The translations under genes were made by a program, and so were the position numbers. The notes under the pieces were generated by a model. The model was not told the origin of the DNA. It ran no database searches and was given only the letters and a program-made list of their open reading frames with translations. This document shows, one piece after another, positions 11,790-21,248 of a stretch of 64,000 nt of DNA (its first letter is position 1; every line of letters begins with the position of its first letter). Location of the stretch: contig OZ020586.1 of the NCBI GenBank assembly GCA_963971535.1, forward strand, positions 79,067,996-79,131,995. Direction: 5' to 3'. The stretch is from Notolepis coatsorum (lineage: Eukaryota > Chordata > Actinopteri > Aulopiformes > Paralepididae).

Positions 11790-12747
11790 GGGTGACTATA
11801 TTACTGTACATACCGTACTAAAGGGCTATAACATGCTACTGTTGTACATTAGATGTGTGTGTGCTGGGGAGGGGGGATTACAGTCCTGTTACGTAAGCCA
11901 TAAGATTCACCTCACTGCCTGAGTGCTTCTACCACAGCCCCATAGGACAGAACCATAGTGACGTATTGTAACTCTAGTTGTGTTATAATACATGTGTTTA
12001 GGGCAATATTATTTACATATTGTATAAATAATATATTTACATTTCGTATTGCCAAAAGTCCAAAACAAATCACGCAACGACTGAACCCAGAGAAGATACT
12101 GAAGCACAAGATTCACTTTAATCTTTTATTGACGAGGCGCGGACGACTAACGTTTTGACGCACTTGTTCAGAGTTGAACGGTAATGGCATGGATTGGAAA
12201 AGTTAGAGACCCTCCTCCATCCAAAGAATAATCAATAAACCACTACCTTGATTGGGGAGGGGCTAAAGCACAAGAGGCTCTAAAACTAGAAAAAAAATTA
12301 TTAAAATATATATTATTTTTATAAAACATGTCAATTGAAAAACTTCAATAAATAGATGTATCTAAAAAAAAAAAAAAAAAAAAAAAGTCTCTTCACAAAA
12401 TCCCTGGTGTGTTAAACAGCTGGCTAGTTACATAAGGTTGATGTCATCTGTTGGATAACAATAGTGTTGTTGGATAGAAGTGCTGATGCAGGGTCTGTGG
12501 TCAGGCCAACTAGGTCTTTCATTATGACTCACTGCTGGGCTCTGATCAGCAGATAGGCCAACTAGGTCTTGGCGATATGGCAAAAAATTTCACATCACCA
12601 TATTTTTCTTATTTCATTTTCTAGTACAGATTACAATGTGATACATATTGTATGTCATTACATTGTAATACAATTGCCATGGTGCTCTTTCAATCAAAAT
12701 GGTAAATTCTCTTTTTAATACTGGTATAAGGATTTTTTTTTATTTAC

Positions 12748-12797
<50 letters not shown>

Positions 12798-13250
12798 TGT
12801 GTATGTATTTTGGAAAATGAGAAGTAGGGAGAGGATACACGCACACAACATGTAAACAACAACATTCATTTGGATTGTTTTCACTTAAAAAAGAAGCAGT
12901 GAAGCTAGACCAGCACTCTCAGGTTCAAGAATTTAATGGCAGCCTGAAACAAACATGTTTCGGAATTACATATTCCTTCGTCAGTGTTATAGCTTGCCTT
13001 GTTTTCACTTACAATTACTTACAAATTATTTTTATTTATAATACCTTTAAATTCATTCTCTTCATTCTACCCTCCCAGCCCTACATAATTGCAATTCACC
13101 AATTTCATTGTCTCCTTCTGGTTCAATCCAAAGTGGTGCCTGGATCACTGGTGACATGCGTCGCTTTGCAGCAATATCTGTGTTGCTCACTATGTTGCTT
13201 TACTGTGTTGCTGACTATGTTGCTCACTGTGTTGCTCACTATGCTACAGT
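11790..13250. other. Unannotated AT-rich repeats, no gene
   Basis: No coding region recognised. Contains an A-run (12365-12386), a (TA)n run (12761-12796) and a CTCAC/TGTTGCT-type short tandem region near 13180-13245. Two segments (about 12120-12170 and 12890-12990) have wording like retroelement long repeats, with ACGTTTTGACGCACTTGTTC and CATGTTTCGG, but I cannot assign them. Confidence 0.4.
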
Positions 13251-13253
13251 AGA

Positions 13254-14861
13254 CAGGGGGCGAAATTAAAGCCCGCCGCCCGCCAGGGGTGCTCAGTTTT
13301 TACCTTTGGCGCTTGCCACTGAGAGCCCTGCCCGCCGTGTGGCGTGTAGACGTGTAGTTCATAACGATACTCTTATTTTGAAAATCTGTGCGGGTCTCGT
13401 TTCCGGCCCAAGCGCAGCTAGAGTCATAATATCGATGGCTCCGGCAGTTAGCAGCATTCGGTTCGTATGATATTCTTATTTTGAAAAAAAACGTGGCAAC
13501 GAGTCATATCCGCCCAGCCGGGCCAGCCCTGCAGCAGGATACTATTGGCTTCTGCTCGTATCAACACAGAGCGGCCCGCAGCTCTAGTGCCACTGCTAAC
13601 GTAAGCTCTCAGAATGATAGCAGCTCGCCCGCAGCATCTAGTGCTAACGTTAAGATCTCAGAATGATAGCAGCTCGCCCGCAGCATCTAGTGCTAACGTT
13701 AAGCTCTCAGAATGATAGCAGCTCGCCCGCAGCATCTAGTGCTAACGTTAAGCTCTCAGAATGATAGCAGCTCGCCCGCAGCATCTAGTGCTAACGTTAA
13801 GCTCTCAGAATGATAGCAGCTCGCCCGCAGCATCTAGTGCTAACATTAAGCTCTCAGAATGATAGCAGCTCGCCCGCAGCATCTAGTGCTAACGTTAAGC
13901 TCTCAGAATGATAGCAGCTCGCCCGCAGCATCTAGTGCTAACGTTAAGCTCTCAGAATGATAGCAGCTCGCCCGCAGCATCTAGTGCTAACGTTAAGCTC
14001 TCAGAATGGTAGCAGCTCGCCCGCAGCTCTAGTGCTAACGTTAAGCTCTCAGAATGGTAGCAGCTCGCCCGCAGCTCTAGTGCTAACGTTAAGCTCTCAG
14101 AATGGTAGCAGTCTGCTCTAGTCTAGATCGGACCTCCATGAGCTACCGTTACTGTTTAAACAATGACCCAGTCAACTATTCACTTTTAGTTTAATACATG
14201 ACGAGGCATTGTCTAACGGTATCTAGCTGGCTAGCTGCTGATATCAACATGCTCCAGCAATAGTCGACTCGAGTGCATAATACCTCCGTTCCCTCGTTAG
14301 CTAGCTGTTAGCTAGCTCACGTTAGATCTATATTATGTCCCAGTAAACTAAATTGTCTTAACGTTATCTAGCGGGCTAGCAGTAGCTACAGATAGCTCCT
14401 GATATCAATGTCTTATAACATTGATTCAATGCGTATTCTAGCTGAGGGCTTGATGAATGTGATTAGACCAAAGAACCGCAATATTATACCAATAGGGTCC
14501 AGCTGCAGCGCCGGAGAATCCTTGCATGCTGAATGTAGAGTATTAGTATAGGGTCTAGCTGCATCGCCGGAGAATCCTTGCTGGAGCTGGAGGCTACTCA
14601 AGTATACACACAGACAGTGGAGCTGTTTGCAGATAGCGAGCATTTTGACTTATTGCGTGGTGGCGATGTCTCGCAGATAATACAACTACAAGTATGATTA
14701 TATAATATATATTTTATTTAAAACAAATTTTTTTATATAAAATATATATATATATTTTTTTAATAAAAAAAATTTGGCAGGTAAGAAATATGCTTGGCGG
14801 GTAGATTCTTCCCATCTATCCGCCACTGGCCGGTGAGTCAAAAAGTTAATTTCGCTCCCTG
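13254..14861. mobile_element. hAT-type element, 8-bp duplication
   Basis: Ends CAGGGGGCGAAATTAA and CAGGGAGCGAAATTAA (inverted) are flanked by the perfect 8-bp repeat ACAGTAGA (13246-13253, 14862-14869). The subterminal GCCCGCCGCCCGCC/GGCGGGTAG blocks are also inverted. The interior is mostly a minisatellite and I recognise no transposase, so it is non-autonomous. Confidence 0.85.
13594..14105. repeat. Minisatellite, about 10 x 49 bp
   Basis: Unit containing TAGTGCTAACGTTAAGCTCT and GATAGCAGCTCGCCCGCAGC, highly homogeneous, entirely inside the 13254-14861 hAT element. Confidence 0.9.
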
Positions 14862-15029
14862 ACAGTAGAGTTAGAACAGTAAACTACAGTAGAGTTTGAT
14901 GGTCCTCCTTAGCAGAGAGGTGAGAGTTACATTGACAACTGTTTCTACATAAAGCCATAATTGGAGATTGCCCAAATGATCTCACTTCACCATTATAGTG
15001 GACGTCTGGATCCTATGGTCCACGTTCCA

Positions 15030-15286
15030 GTGACCGTGTGTGATGGCTACTGAACTCTGGACATCTGCTTTTAGCGTCTGTGCTCCTGACACGTGGAACA
15101 TCATACAACAAACTCTAAAACTCAATACTTTGGTATCCTTTGCAGGGGCGTAGCTGGGGGGGGGGTAGCTTAAGATGATTCCAAGGGCCCAGCACTGGGG
15201 GGGGGGGGCCCATTTTTTTTTTTTTTTTTACTAGACATCACTCAGGTGTATTATTGATGCTCTCATTGATACTATGTTTGTTTCTG

Positions 15287-15329
<43 letters not shown>

Positions 15330-15830
15330 ATATATAGAGAGAGAGGGAGGGCTTTGGTAGACTATTGCATTGGTCCATTCATTGAAGATGAACGCAATGC
15401 GACATCCTTTACTAGGCTCACCCACCAACAGTGCAGGTGCTGAACTGCTGATCCGAATGTATAGGTAAAAACCATATTATATTATGCGTTTTTCATCAAT
15501 AAAAAAATGGACAAAAAAAATTCCGCTTACGCGCGCTCGCATTCAATGGGGGCCTACAAATACATTCTTTCATGGGGCCCAGAATCTGGAGCTACACCCC
15601 TGATCCTTTGGTCAGTTTAAATCCTTAATCACAAACAATACCATCACAATCTGCAGTTGTTTTAATTTATTGTATATAAATCATATATATATATATGTTT
15701 AGCATTTTTTTTTTTACATAATTCATTGTGTTTTTTATGTATTTATTATTATGTATGTATGATCGTCGTCATTGAAAATGAGGGCTTGCCCTCAATGAAT
15801 TCTCCAGTTGAAATAAAGAATGAATGGATT
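15030..15830 (+). mobile_element. LINE 3' fragment split by a MITE
   Basis: Codons at 15045-15142 read ELWTSAFSVCAPDTWNIIQQ and continue towards FGQFKSLI after 15611. This is the C-terminal pattern (FS-CAP-WN-LQ) of L2/CR1-like reverse transcriptase proteins. The frame is interrupted by the MITE at 15143-15602. The 3' UTR ends near 15830 with AAATAAAGAATGAATGG. Confidence 0.6.
15143..15602. mobile_element. hAT-type MITE, 8-bp duplication
   Basis: Ends CAGGGGCGTAGCTGG and CAGGGGTGTAGCTCC (inverted) are flanked by ATCCTTTG (15135-15142, 15603-15610). It is inserted in the coding end of the surrounding LINE. Contains T-runs and a (GT)n tract at 15292-15326. Confidence 0.85.
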
Positions 15831-16406
15831 CACGAATGTACAGAGATCCAGGCTATTTGTGGCAGATTGATTGGAACAATCTATTAATGACCTAGGCCAC
15901 AGTGATTAATGACCTAGGCCACAGTGATTAATGACCTAGGCCACAGTGATTAATGACCTAGGCCACAGTGATTAATGACCTAGGCCACAGTGATTAAAGA
16001 CCTAGGCCACAGTGATTAAAGACCTAGGCCACAGTGATTAATGACCTAGGCCACAGTGATTAATGACCTAGGCCACAGTAAGGCTGAGCCCGAACGTTCG
16101 AACGTTCGAACGTTCGTTCGTTACGCTGACATTCGGACTTTAATTAATAGGTTCGAACGTTCGGTGAAAAAAAAAAAAAGGATGCGCACGGGGTTGAGGT
16201 GATGTGAATGCGAGGCGCTCGGCTCAACCAGTATGGTCTGCCGGGCTGCAGCGGGATACTATTTCTCAACCAGAGCTCTATTTTGATTGACAGGCGATTC
16301 TGCCAATTACGTCACACCGCTTGCACCCGCCTCTGCTGTTACCACCAATCGGCAAGCCTCAACAGACTTACCGTAGCTACCGGGGAGCCGTAGTTAGCTC
16401 CCCGCC

Positions 16407-16460
16407 GAGGAAGTAATCGGTAACAAGGTTTCCGTAGGTGAACCTGCAGACGGATCATTA
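16407..16460 (+). rRNA. 18S rRNA 3'-end fragment (captured, non-functional)
   Basis: Contains TAACAAGGTTTCCGTAGGTG followed by AACCTGC and GGATCATTA, the near-invariant 3' terminus of eukaryotic 18S rRNA. A short deletion precedes it (GAGGAAGTAA then TCGG) and there are point changes in the CTGCAGACGGATC part. Only about 54 nt remain, so it is a fragment inside a transposon, not an rRNA gene. Confidence 0.85.
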
Positions 16461-16705
16461 ATGAATACCATCCTTTTTCGGCCACGGAGCGCGAGCTTCA
16501 TGGCGGGAGGTGGTTGCGTTGGAAACAACAGCAGGCGCACGGTGGACAGACCCGTCCACCGTCTACCTCGGAACGGTGGTAGGGCGGACGGGCGGCAGGC
16601 GTGTTGGGAGCCCGGCCGTTCCGAGGTAGACGGTCTGTTGAGGAGCGCGCGCCTCTCCTCCCGGCTCCCCTCCCCGTCGACCAAGAGTGAATACCTGTTA
16701 TTGAA
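16461..16705 (+). other. Probable ITS1 remnant
   Basis: Directly downstream of the 18S terminus is a strongly GC-rich stretch with complementary arms (CGTCTACCTCGGAACGG at about 16559 and CCGTTCCGAGGTAGACGG at about 16615). This is what a structured internal transcribed spacer looks like. Position and composition support ITS1, but ITS1 is not conserved enough for recognition by eye. Confidence 0.5.
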
Positions 16706-17340
16706 CGTGTAACACTAACTATATAACGTCAATGCCACAAAACGAATGCATTTGTTTATCTAGCCCCTTACGTGACTGCAAGGGCTATTGTTTATCATAC
16801 TTTGATTCAGTAGCTTGTTTATTTTCTTCTGAGTGCTTTGTTTAATTACATGTTTACATGAACAGCCACCACTGTAAACAACATGTTTTTCACCAATAGA
16901 CTATGCAATGCCGCCCTCCGTAGGATCTATAATAATACAATAAAAAAAAAAAATATTATTAAAAAAATGAAAAAAAGAATTTTATTAAAAAAAAATGTAT
17001 TAAAAAATTTAAAAAAACGAACGTTCGAACGTTCGTTCGATAAACCCTGGCGAACGTTCGAACCCTAAAAACAGGGTTCGGGCTCAGCCTTAGGCCACAG
17101 TGATTAATGACCTAGGCCACAGTGATTAATGACCTAGGCCACAGTGATCATGATTTTACTAAATAATTGTGATTATCTCAAATAAGCCCGATCACATGAT
17201 TATTTGATTATTGCAGCAGACCTGGTTGTTGTTTGTTTAGATGTATGACTAGTAGACAGAAAGACAGAATTAGACTAAGCTGTGAAATGCATTATGAATG
17301 GGTTTCATGAGCCCTCGTAGTAAAGGGAAGTTACAATTAT

Positions 17341-17414
17341 ATTAAAACTCTCTCTCTCCTCTTCTCTCTTTCTCTCTCTCTCTATCTCCCCCTCTCTTTT
17401 CCTCCTCTTCTCTT

Positions 17415-17468
<54 letters not shown>

Positions 17469-17515
17469 TCTCTCTTTCTCTCTCTATCTCCCCCTCTCTC
17501 TTCTCTCTTTCTCTC

Positions 17516-17547
<32 letters not shown>
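17341..17547. repeat. TC-rich tract (5' flank of the LINE)
   Basis: Mixed (TC)n with TTTC and CCCC interruptions. It forms the left flank of the Tx1-like LINE; a second TC tract flanks its 3' end. Confidence 0.9.
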
Positions 17548-17670
17548 AGTGCATGCTGGGAATGAGATTGGAGAGGTTGGAGATTGGAGGTGTAGTGAGT
17601 TTTTTTCTATCTTTATCTGTCTATTTTGTTAATTTGTTTATGGGATATTGTATTATAGTGTTGTGTTGGG

Positions 17671-18705
17671 TTGCTGTGTGTTTTTGGTGTGTATAGGGTT
17701 AAGTGGGAGTGTTTTGTTTGTTTGGCAGTCGCATCGGCCAGGCTGGTTTGCTGGCTGACGTCAGACGCCAGTATGGAGTTTGCCAAAATGAGCAGGAAGC
17801 ATGGTGTAAAGATTAATGCTTCTAATGTGTCCGTAGAGGATTGCAGCTTGGCAATAGGTAAAGTCGTTGGACATAAAAGTGTGAAATCAGCCACGAGGAT
17901 TAACGGTGGAGTTGTTATTTTCCTAGACTGTCTTGAGAAGGTGCACTCGGTTGTTGAATCAGGAATCAATATCGAGGATGTGTTTATTAAAGTGGAGCCT
18001 CTCTCCACACCAGGCAGAAGAATTAATATAAATAACATCCCGCCGTTCATAAGTGACGAAGTACTGATAAATCAACTTGCAAGATATGGGAGGATAATTT
18101 CCCCGATAAGAAAACTGTCATCTGGATGCAAATCTCCGTTGTTAAAACATGTTGTGTCACATAGACGCCAAGTTTTAATGATTCTCGAGAACAACAGAGA
18201 AGAGATTGATTTGGTTTTAAAATTAAGAGTTGATGATTTTGATTACGTCGTTTTTGTGAACTCTGGAAACTCAAAATGTTTCAAATGCGGGGAAGAGGGA
18301 CATTTAATCCGAGACTGTGTGAGGGAAGAGGGGAGAGGCGCACAATCTCAGCCTGCGCGCAGTGCAGCAGGGACAGTGATCCCAGTCGAAGCTGCGCGTA
18401 GTGCAGGTGTAGAGAAGGGAGAACTCGGAGTGTGGCAGCGCAGAGCTGAGAGCAGTGACAACAACAGTGTCCCACTACCCAGTACTGTCGGTGGTGATCC
18501 TTTGCGTGCTGTAGACGGTGTCCCGCTGCAGACCGTCAGCAATGTAAACAGTGGCCCTTTGCAGACCGTCAGTAGCGCAGCAGATAGTATCCAGATGCAG
18601 GGCCACAGAACCGGTGTAGCAGGTACGGAGCAGAGCCTTGGTACAGAGGAGGGGGGAGTGAGGGAAGCTGCCCCCCCCTCAACTAGTGGCGAGACTGTGG
18701 GGTAA
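17671..18705 (+). CDS. LINE ORF1 protein, CCHC zinc knuckle
   Basis: A 344-codon frame; the Met at 17773 (MEFAKMSRKHG) may be the real start. Residues about 35-200 look like the nucleic-acid-binding part of Tx1-type ORF1 proteins (INNIPPFISDEVLINQLARY resembles an RRM-like segment). They are followed by CFKCGEEGHLIRDC (C-X2-C-X4-H-X4-C), a canonical zinc knuckle. The C-terminal third is low-complexity Ser/Gly/Pro. The protein would coat element RNA. The frame ends at 18705, and related acidic sequence continues in another frame at 18907-19428, so ORF1 is broken. Confidence 0.7.
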   Translation: MLCVFGVYRVKWECFVCLAVASARLVCWLTSDASMEFAKMSRKHGVKINASNVSVEDCSLAIGKVVGHKSVKSATRINGGVVIFLDCLEKVHSVVESGINIEDVFIKVEPLSTPGRRININNIPPFISDEVLINQLARYGRIISPIRKLSSGCKSPLLKHVVSHRRQVLMILENNREEIDLVLKLRVDDFDYVVFVNSGNSKCFKCGEEGHLIRDCVREEGRGAQSQPARSAAGTVIPVEAARSAGVEKGELGVWQRRAESSDNNSVPLPSTVGGDPLRAVDGVPLQTVSNVNSGPLQTVSSAADSIQMQGHRTGVAGTEQSLGTEEGGVREAAPPSTSGETVG

Positions 18706-18852
18706 CAGGGGGTGGTGCAGGTACAGAGGAGGGAGGGGTGGGAGATGCTGTTCCCCCCTCAACCAGTGGTTGTGTAGGTAAGGAGGTGGGAATCAGAGAT
18801 GCTGCCCCCCCTTCAACAAGTGGCGAGGTAAAAGGGGAGAGCAGAGTTTTTT

Positions 18853-19428
18853 TTGTCCCCCCAAGCCCAACACCGCGTCAGGGTAAAAAAAGGAATAAAA
18901 AAAAATATGACAAGTGAAGTAATAGGGGAACATTTGAATGTGGTGGACAATGTACACAGTCAGACAGTGGATGGCGTGGTGGGAAGTGATGGAGGGGTGG
19001 GCTCTCAGGATAAGGAAGGAGTGACAAGTTTGGTCAAAGAGAGTCAGGAGGGTGTAGAAGACACAGGTTCCTCTCAGTCCAGCATGGACGAGGATGAGGT
19101 TGAAAAGCAATGGGGTGAGATTGAAAAACAATGGGGGGATGACATCTCAAGTGTTGAGGAAGATGAGTTCCCAAATGCTTCTCAAGTGTCTGATTCACAA
19201 CGGAAAAAATGTTATGCAGTCAGGCAGATACAGAAGTTCCTGCACACAACAAAAAATTTGAGAAGTGTCAAAGTGGAAGATTTCTTTGAAGATTTAGAGA
19301 TGTTTATTTTTTCAGCAAGGACTCAAATGAGGTTGAAGAACAATGGGGGGTACACTTCCCAGGACGTTTTTAGACTGAGAAAAATTGTGCAGAAGCTCAG
19401 AAAACTGGATAATATAATGTTACCATGA
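18853..19428 (+). CDS. LINE ORF1 C-terminal segment
   Basis: A 191-codon frame, rich in Glu/Asp (MDEDEVEKQWGEIEKQWGDD), ending in a basic helical part (RQIQKFLHTTKNLR and VFRLRKIVQKLRKL). This pattern is known from Tx1-type ORF1 C-termini. It lies downstream of the zinc-knuckle frame, separated by stops and an A-rich slip region near 18890-18905, so it is probably the same protein after a frameshift. Confidence 0.55.
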   Translation: MSPQAQHRVRVKKGIKKNMTSEVIGEHLNVVDNVHSQTVDGVVGSDGGVGSQDKEGVTSLVKESQEGVEDTGSSQSSMDEDEVEKQWGEIEKQWGDDISSVEEDEFPNASQVSDSQRKKCYAVRQIQKFLHTTKNLRSVKVEDFFEDLEMFIFSARTQMRLKNNGGYTSQDVFRLRKIVQKLRKLDNIMLP

Positions 19429-19922
19429 TAATGGAGCTTCTGATGTGTGGAGCCCGGCTGGACATTCAGGAAGGGAGTAGATCTGGGCTTGGACAGTGTC
19501 TGCAAGCAGTTGGGACAATGACACTGAAAGATGCTGTGAATGTAGCCGGGTCAGAGGAAGTGGCTTCTTTATTGGGGCTGAGGACGGCCTGTCACAACAG
19601 GGTCTGTCTGGACGATTGGACTGAAGCGCGGAGCGTCGGGGAACAATACCTGTTGCAGGATTATTTCGGTGGAACGTTAGGTCCTGATGAAGGGGATCTT
19701 TTTTTCATGAGCTGGATAAAAACTGACACAAATGGACTGACGGAACCCTTTTGGGTTGCTCATATGTTGTTCTTGATGACATATTATGTGTTGAATGGAA
19801 GTATGGATACTTGTTTTGTTTGGGTGGAGCTTCAATGTTTTTTTGTTGTGTTGCAGAAGGACAGGTGTATTTTAGCATTTTTAAGTGTGATGGGGACACA
19901 TGTTGCCCGATATAATGTGTAG
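19425..19922 (+). CDS. LINE ORF2 C-terminal remnant
   Basis: The frame overlaps the end of the ORF1 segment by 4 bases. It begins with a short segment leading into RLDIQEGSRSGLGQCLQAVG and LASLLGLRT-like wording (VASLLGLRT). This resembles the extreme C-terminus of Tx1/L1-group ORF2 proteins, after the reverse-transcriptase domain. The APE endonuclease and reverse transcriptase that should precede it are absent. A deletion joining ORF1 to the ORF2 tail is the simplest reading. Confidence 0.5.
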   Translation: MIMELLMCGARLDIQEGSRSGLGQCLQAVGTMTLKDAVNVAGSEEVASLLGLRTACHNRVCLDDWTEARSVGEQYLLQDYFGGTLGPDEGDLFFMSWIKTDTNGLTEPFWVAHMLFLMTYYVLNGSMDTCFVWVELQCFFVVLQKDRCILAFLSVMGTHVARYNV

Positions 19923-20000
19923 TTAGTTGTTTAATTGTATTGACATACACATTGTACATTGTAATGAGAATTATGTAAATAAATGTTTTTCTAAAATCAA

Positions 20001-20007
<7 letters not shown>

Positions 20008-20080
<73 letters not shown>

Positions 20081-20110
20081 CCTCTCTCTCTCTCTCTCTC
20101 TCTCCCCCCC
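20008..20110. repeat. (TC)n tract forming the pi4kb acceptor pyrimidine run
   Basis: About 95 bases of nearly pure TC followed by CCCCCCCAG. It is at once the 3' flank of the Tx1-like LINE and the polypyrimidine tract of the next exon. Confidence 0.9.
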
Positions 20111-20112
20111 AG

Positions 20113-20595
20113 GTCTGCTCATGATGGCAGAGACCGAGGTGGCCCTCCTCCCCGCCCCGCTCCACCTCAGCCCCTCCCACGTCGGCCCCGCCCCCAACTC
20201 CTCCTCCTCCTCGCCCACCACCTTCTCCTGCCCCTCCTCTCCCTCCAGCGCCTCCTCCACCTCGTCCTCCTCGTCCCTGGCTTGCTCCGAGAGCTCCTCC
20301 GACTGCCCCAACCACCACCACCACCACCACCACCACCACCCGCCGCCTCGCCCCCAGCTGCAGCTCCACCTCCCCCACCTGGACTCGGACCATCAGGCGT
20401 CCTCCCCCAGCGCCAGCCCCAGGAGCTCCAGCCCCAGCGGCAGCATCGGCAGCACCGGCAGCCTGGGCAGCAGCAGCGGCAGCGAGGGGATCGGAAGCAG
20501 CGGCACCTCGACCGCTGGAGACCCGCGCGGACCCAGCCCTCCCCTGGACGTGATCTCAGAAGATGCCATGGAGATGGACCTAGTCATTGACCAAG
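20113..20595 (+). CDS. pi4kb: pi4kb coding exon 1 (start codon)
   Basis: Acceptor CCCCCCCAG at 20104-20112, eight untranslated bases, then ATG at 20121 (a second ATG follows at once) and 158 codons. The donor is G|GTAAGT at 20596 (phase 1). The segment is Ser/Pro-rich with nine consecutive His residues (about residues 65-73). It ends PPLDVISEDAMEMDLVIDQ, leading into [15 protein letters not shown] of the next exon, the start of conserved PI4KIII-beta sequence. PI4KB phosphorylates phosphatidylinositol to PI4P, mainly at the Golgi, where ARF1, ACBD3 and Rab11 bind it in studied vertebrates. The low-complexity N-terminus is longer than in mammals. The identification rests mainly on the next two exons. 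Confidence 0.85.
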
Positions 20596-20609
20596 GTAAG
20601 TACAGCCGC

Positions 20610-21230
20610 TACAGGTACAGCAGGTGTGGGCAGGGTAATAGAAGAAAGTCATACATATAGGCAATAAAATGTCATCTGAATATATACTATGAGTAAAAGT
20701 AAACCGTATACACAAGGGTGGGTCTGTATGTAACCTAACTGGCGTGATATACGTCATGCTTTATGGTCCGTGCAAGTTTTGGTGGTTAAGAGTCGGACAC
20801 ACTCAGTGGTGGTCAGACATTCCTAACAGTTCTCAAGTTCTGCAGCCGTTAGTTCTCCGGCTGCTGGCAGCAGTCCGTGCCCACGGTTGTGGAGCCTGAT
20901 GGCCGCTGGCACGACAACAATGATGGTGTTTTGTTGACCCGAGGGGGCAGGAGGTTCCTTCCACAATCTGACCTAAGAGTTGGAACCGCTGTGGCCCAAC
21001 ATTCTAATAATTATGTCTGGGCCCAAATATTCCCAAATATTCCCATTAACTATCTAGTTTTACGGTGCCATCGACACCTGGGCCATGCTCGTTTCACACG
21101 CCACAGGCCAGTGCCGCTCAAACGCCAGCAATGCCGACCAGAAGCCACATGTGGGCCAAATCTGTCTCCTACATGGGTTGTGGTCACTGCTCCATGTTCT
21201 TTGTAATGCTACCAGTTAGTGACCTCCATC
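20610..21230. other. pi4kb intron with repeat remains
   Basis: Contains a minus-strand LINE 3' end (20615-20705, GGGCAGGGTAATAGAAG and GGCAATAAAATGT) and a repeat at about 20800-20900. The latter is the same family as the sequence flanking the THAP element at 50980-51013 and 53977-54030. No coding sequence supported. Confidence 0.5.
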
Positions 21231-21248
21231 CTTGTCTTCTGCTCCTAG

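Larger units (their letters stand above)
16079..17092. mobile_element. hAT-type element carrying rDNA sequence
   Basis: Perfect 17-bp inverted ends TAAGGCTGAGCCCGAAC are flanked by the 8-bp duplication GGCCACAG (16071-16078, 17093-17100), which is itself part of the host minisatellite unit. Both ends carry repeated CGAACGTTCG palindromes. The core (about 16400-16705) is GC-rich and contains the 3' end of 18S rRNA. The rest is AT-rich. No transposase. Confidence 0.85.
15885..17150. repeat. 22-bp minisatellite interrupted by a transposon
   Basis: Units of CAGTGATTAATGACCTAGGC plus CA run from 15890 to 16078 and resume at 17093-17150. The intervening kilobase is the hAT element 16079-17092. Confidence 0.9.
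17548..20007 (+). mobile_element. Tx1-like (L1-group) LINE in a TC repeat
   Basis: A non-LTR retrotransposon on the same strand as pi4kb. It has an ORF1 with a CCHC zinc knuckle, then a second ORF1-type segment, then only the C-terminus of ORF2, and an AT-rich 3' end with AATAAATG and a short A-run at about 20000. Endonuclease and reverse transcriptase are missing, so it is internally deleted. Both flanks are (TC)n. From memory, Tx1-clade families specific for TC repeats (Kibi) have been described in fish. The 3' end lies about 105 bp before the acceptor of the pi4kb start-codon exon. Confidence 0.7.

Noticed and set aside
12050..12990. Possible Penelope-like or LTR terminal repeats (ACGTTTTGACGCACTTG, CATGTTTCGG wording)
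   Set aside because: No protein, no repeat pair and no target duplication could be established; only a vague resemblance.
13594..14105. Regular repeat with 49-bp period considered as a CRISPR array
   Set aside because: The whole unit is repeated without unique spacers, the host is an animal, and the array lies inside a hAT element: it is a minisatellite. The same applies to 23993, 49990, 57826 and 62208.
16394..16712. Frames of 83-96 codons in the GC-rich core of the hAT at 16079
   Set aside because: They lie over captured rDNA (18S end and probable ITS1), which is not protein-coding.
19971..20393. Arg/Glu-rich minus-strand frames over the TC tract and pi4kb exon 1
   Set aside because: Shadows of the TC repeat and of the GC-rich coding exon on the other strand.
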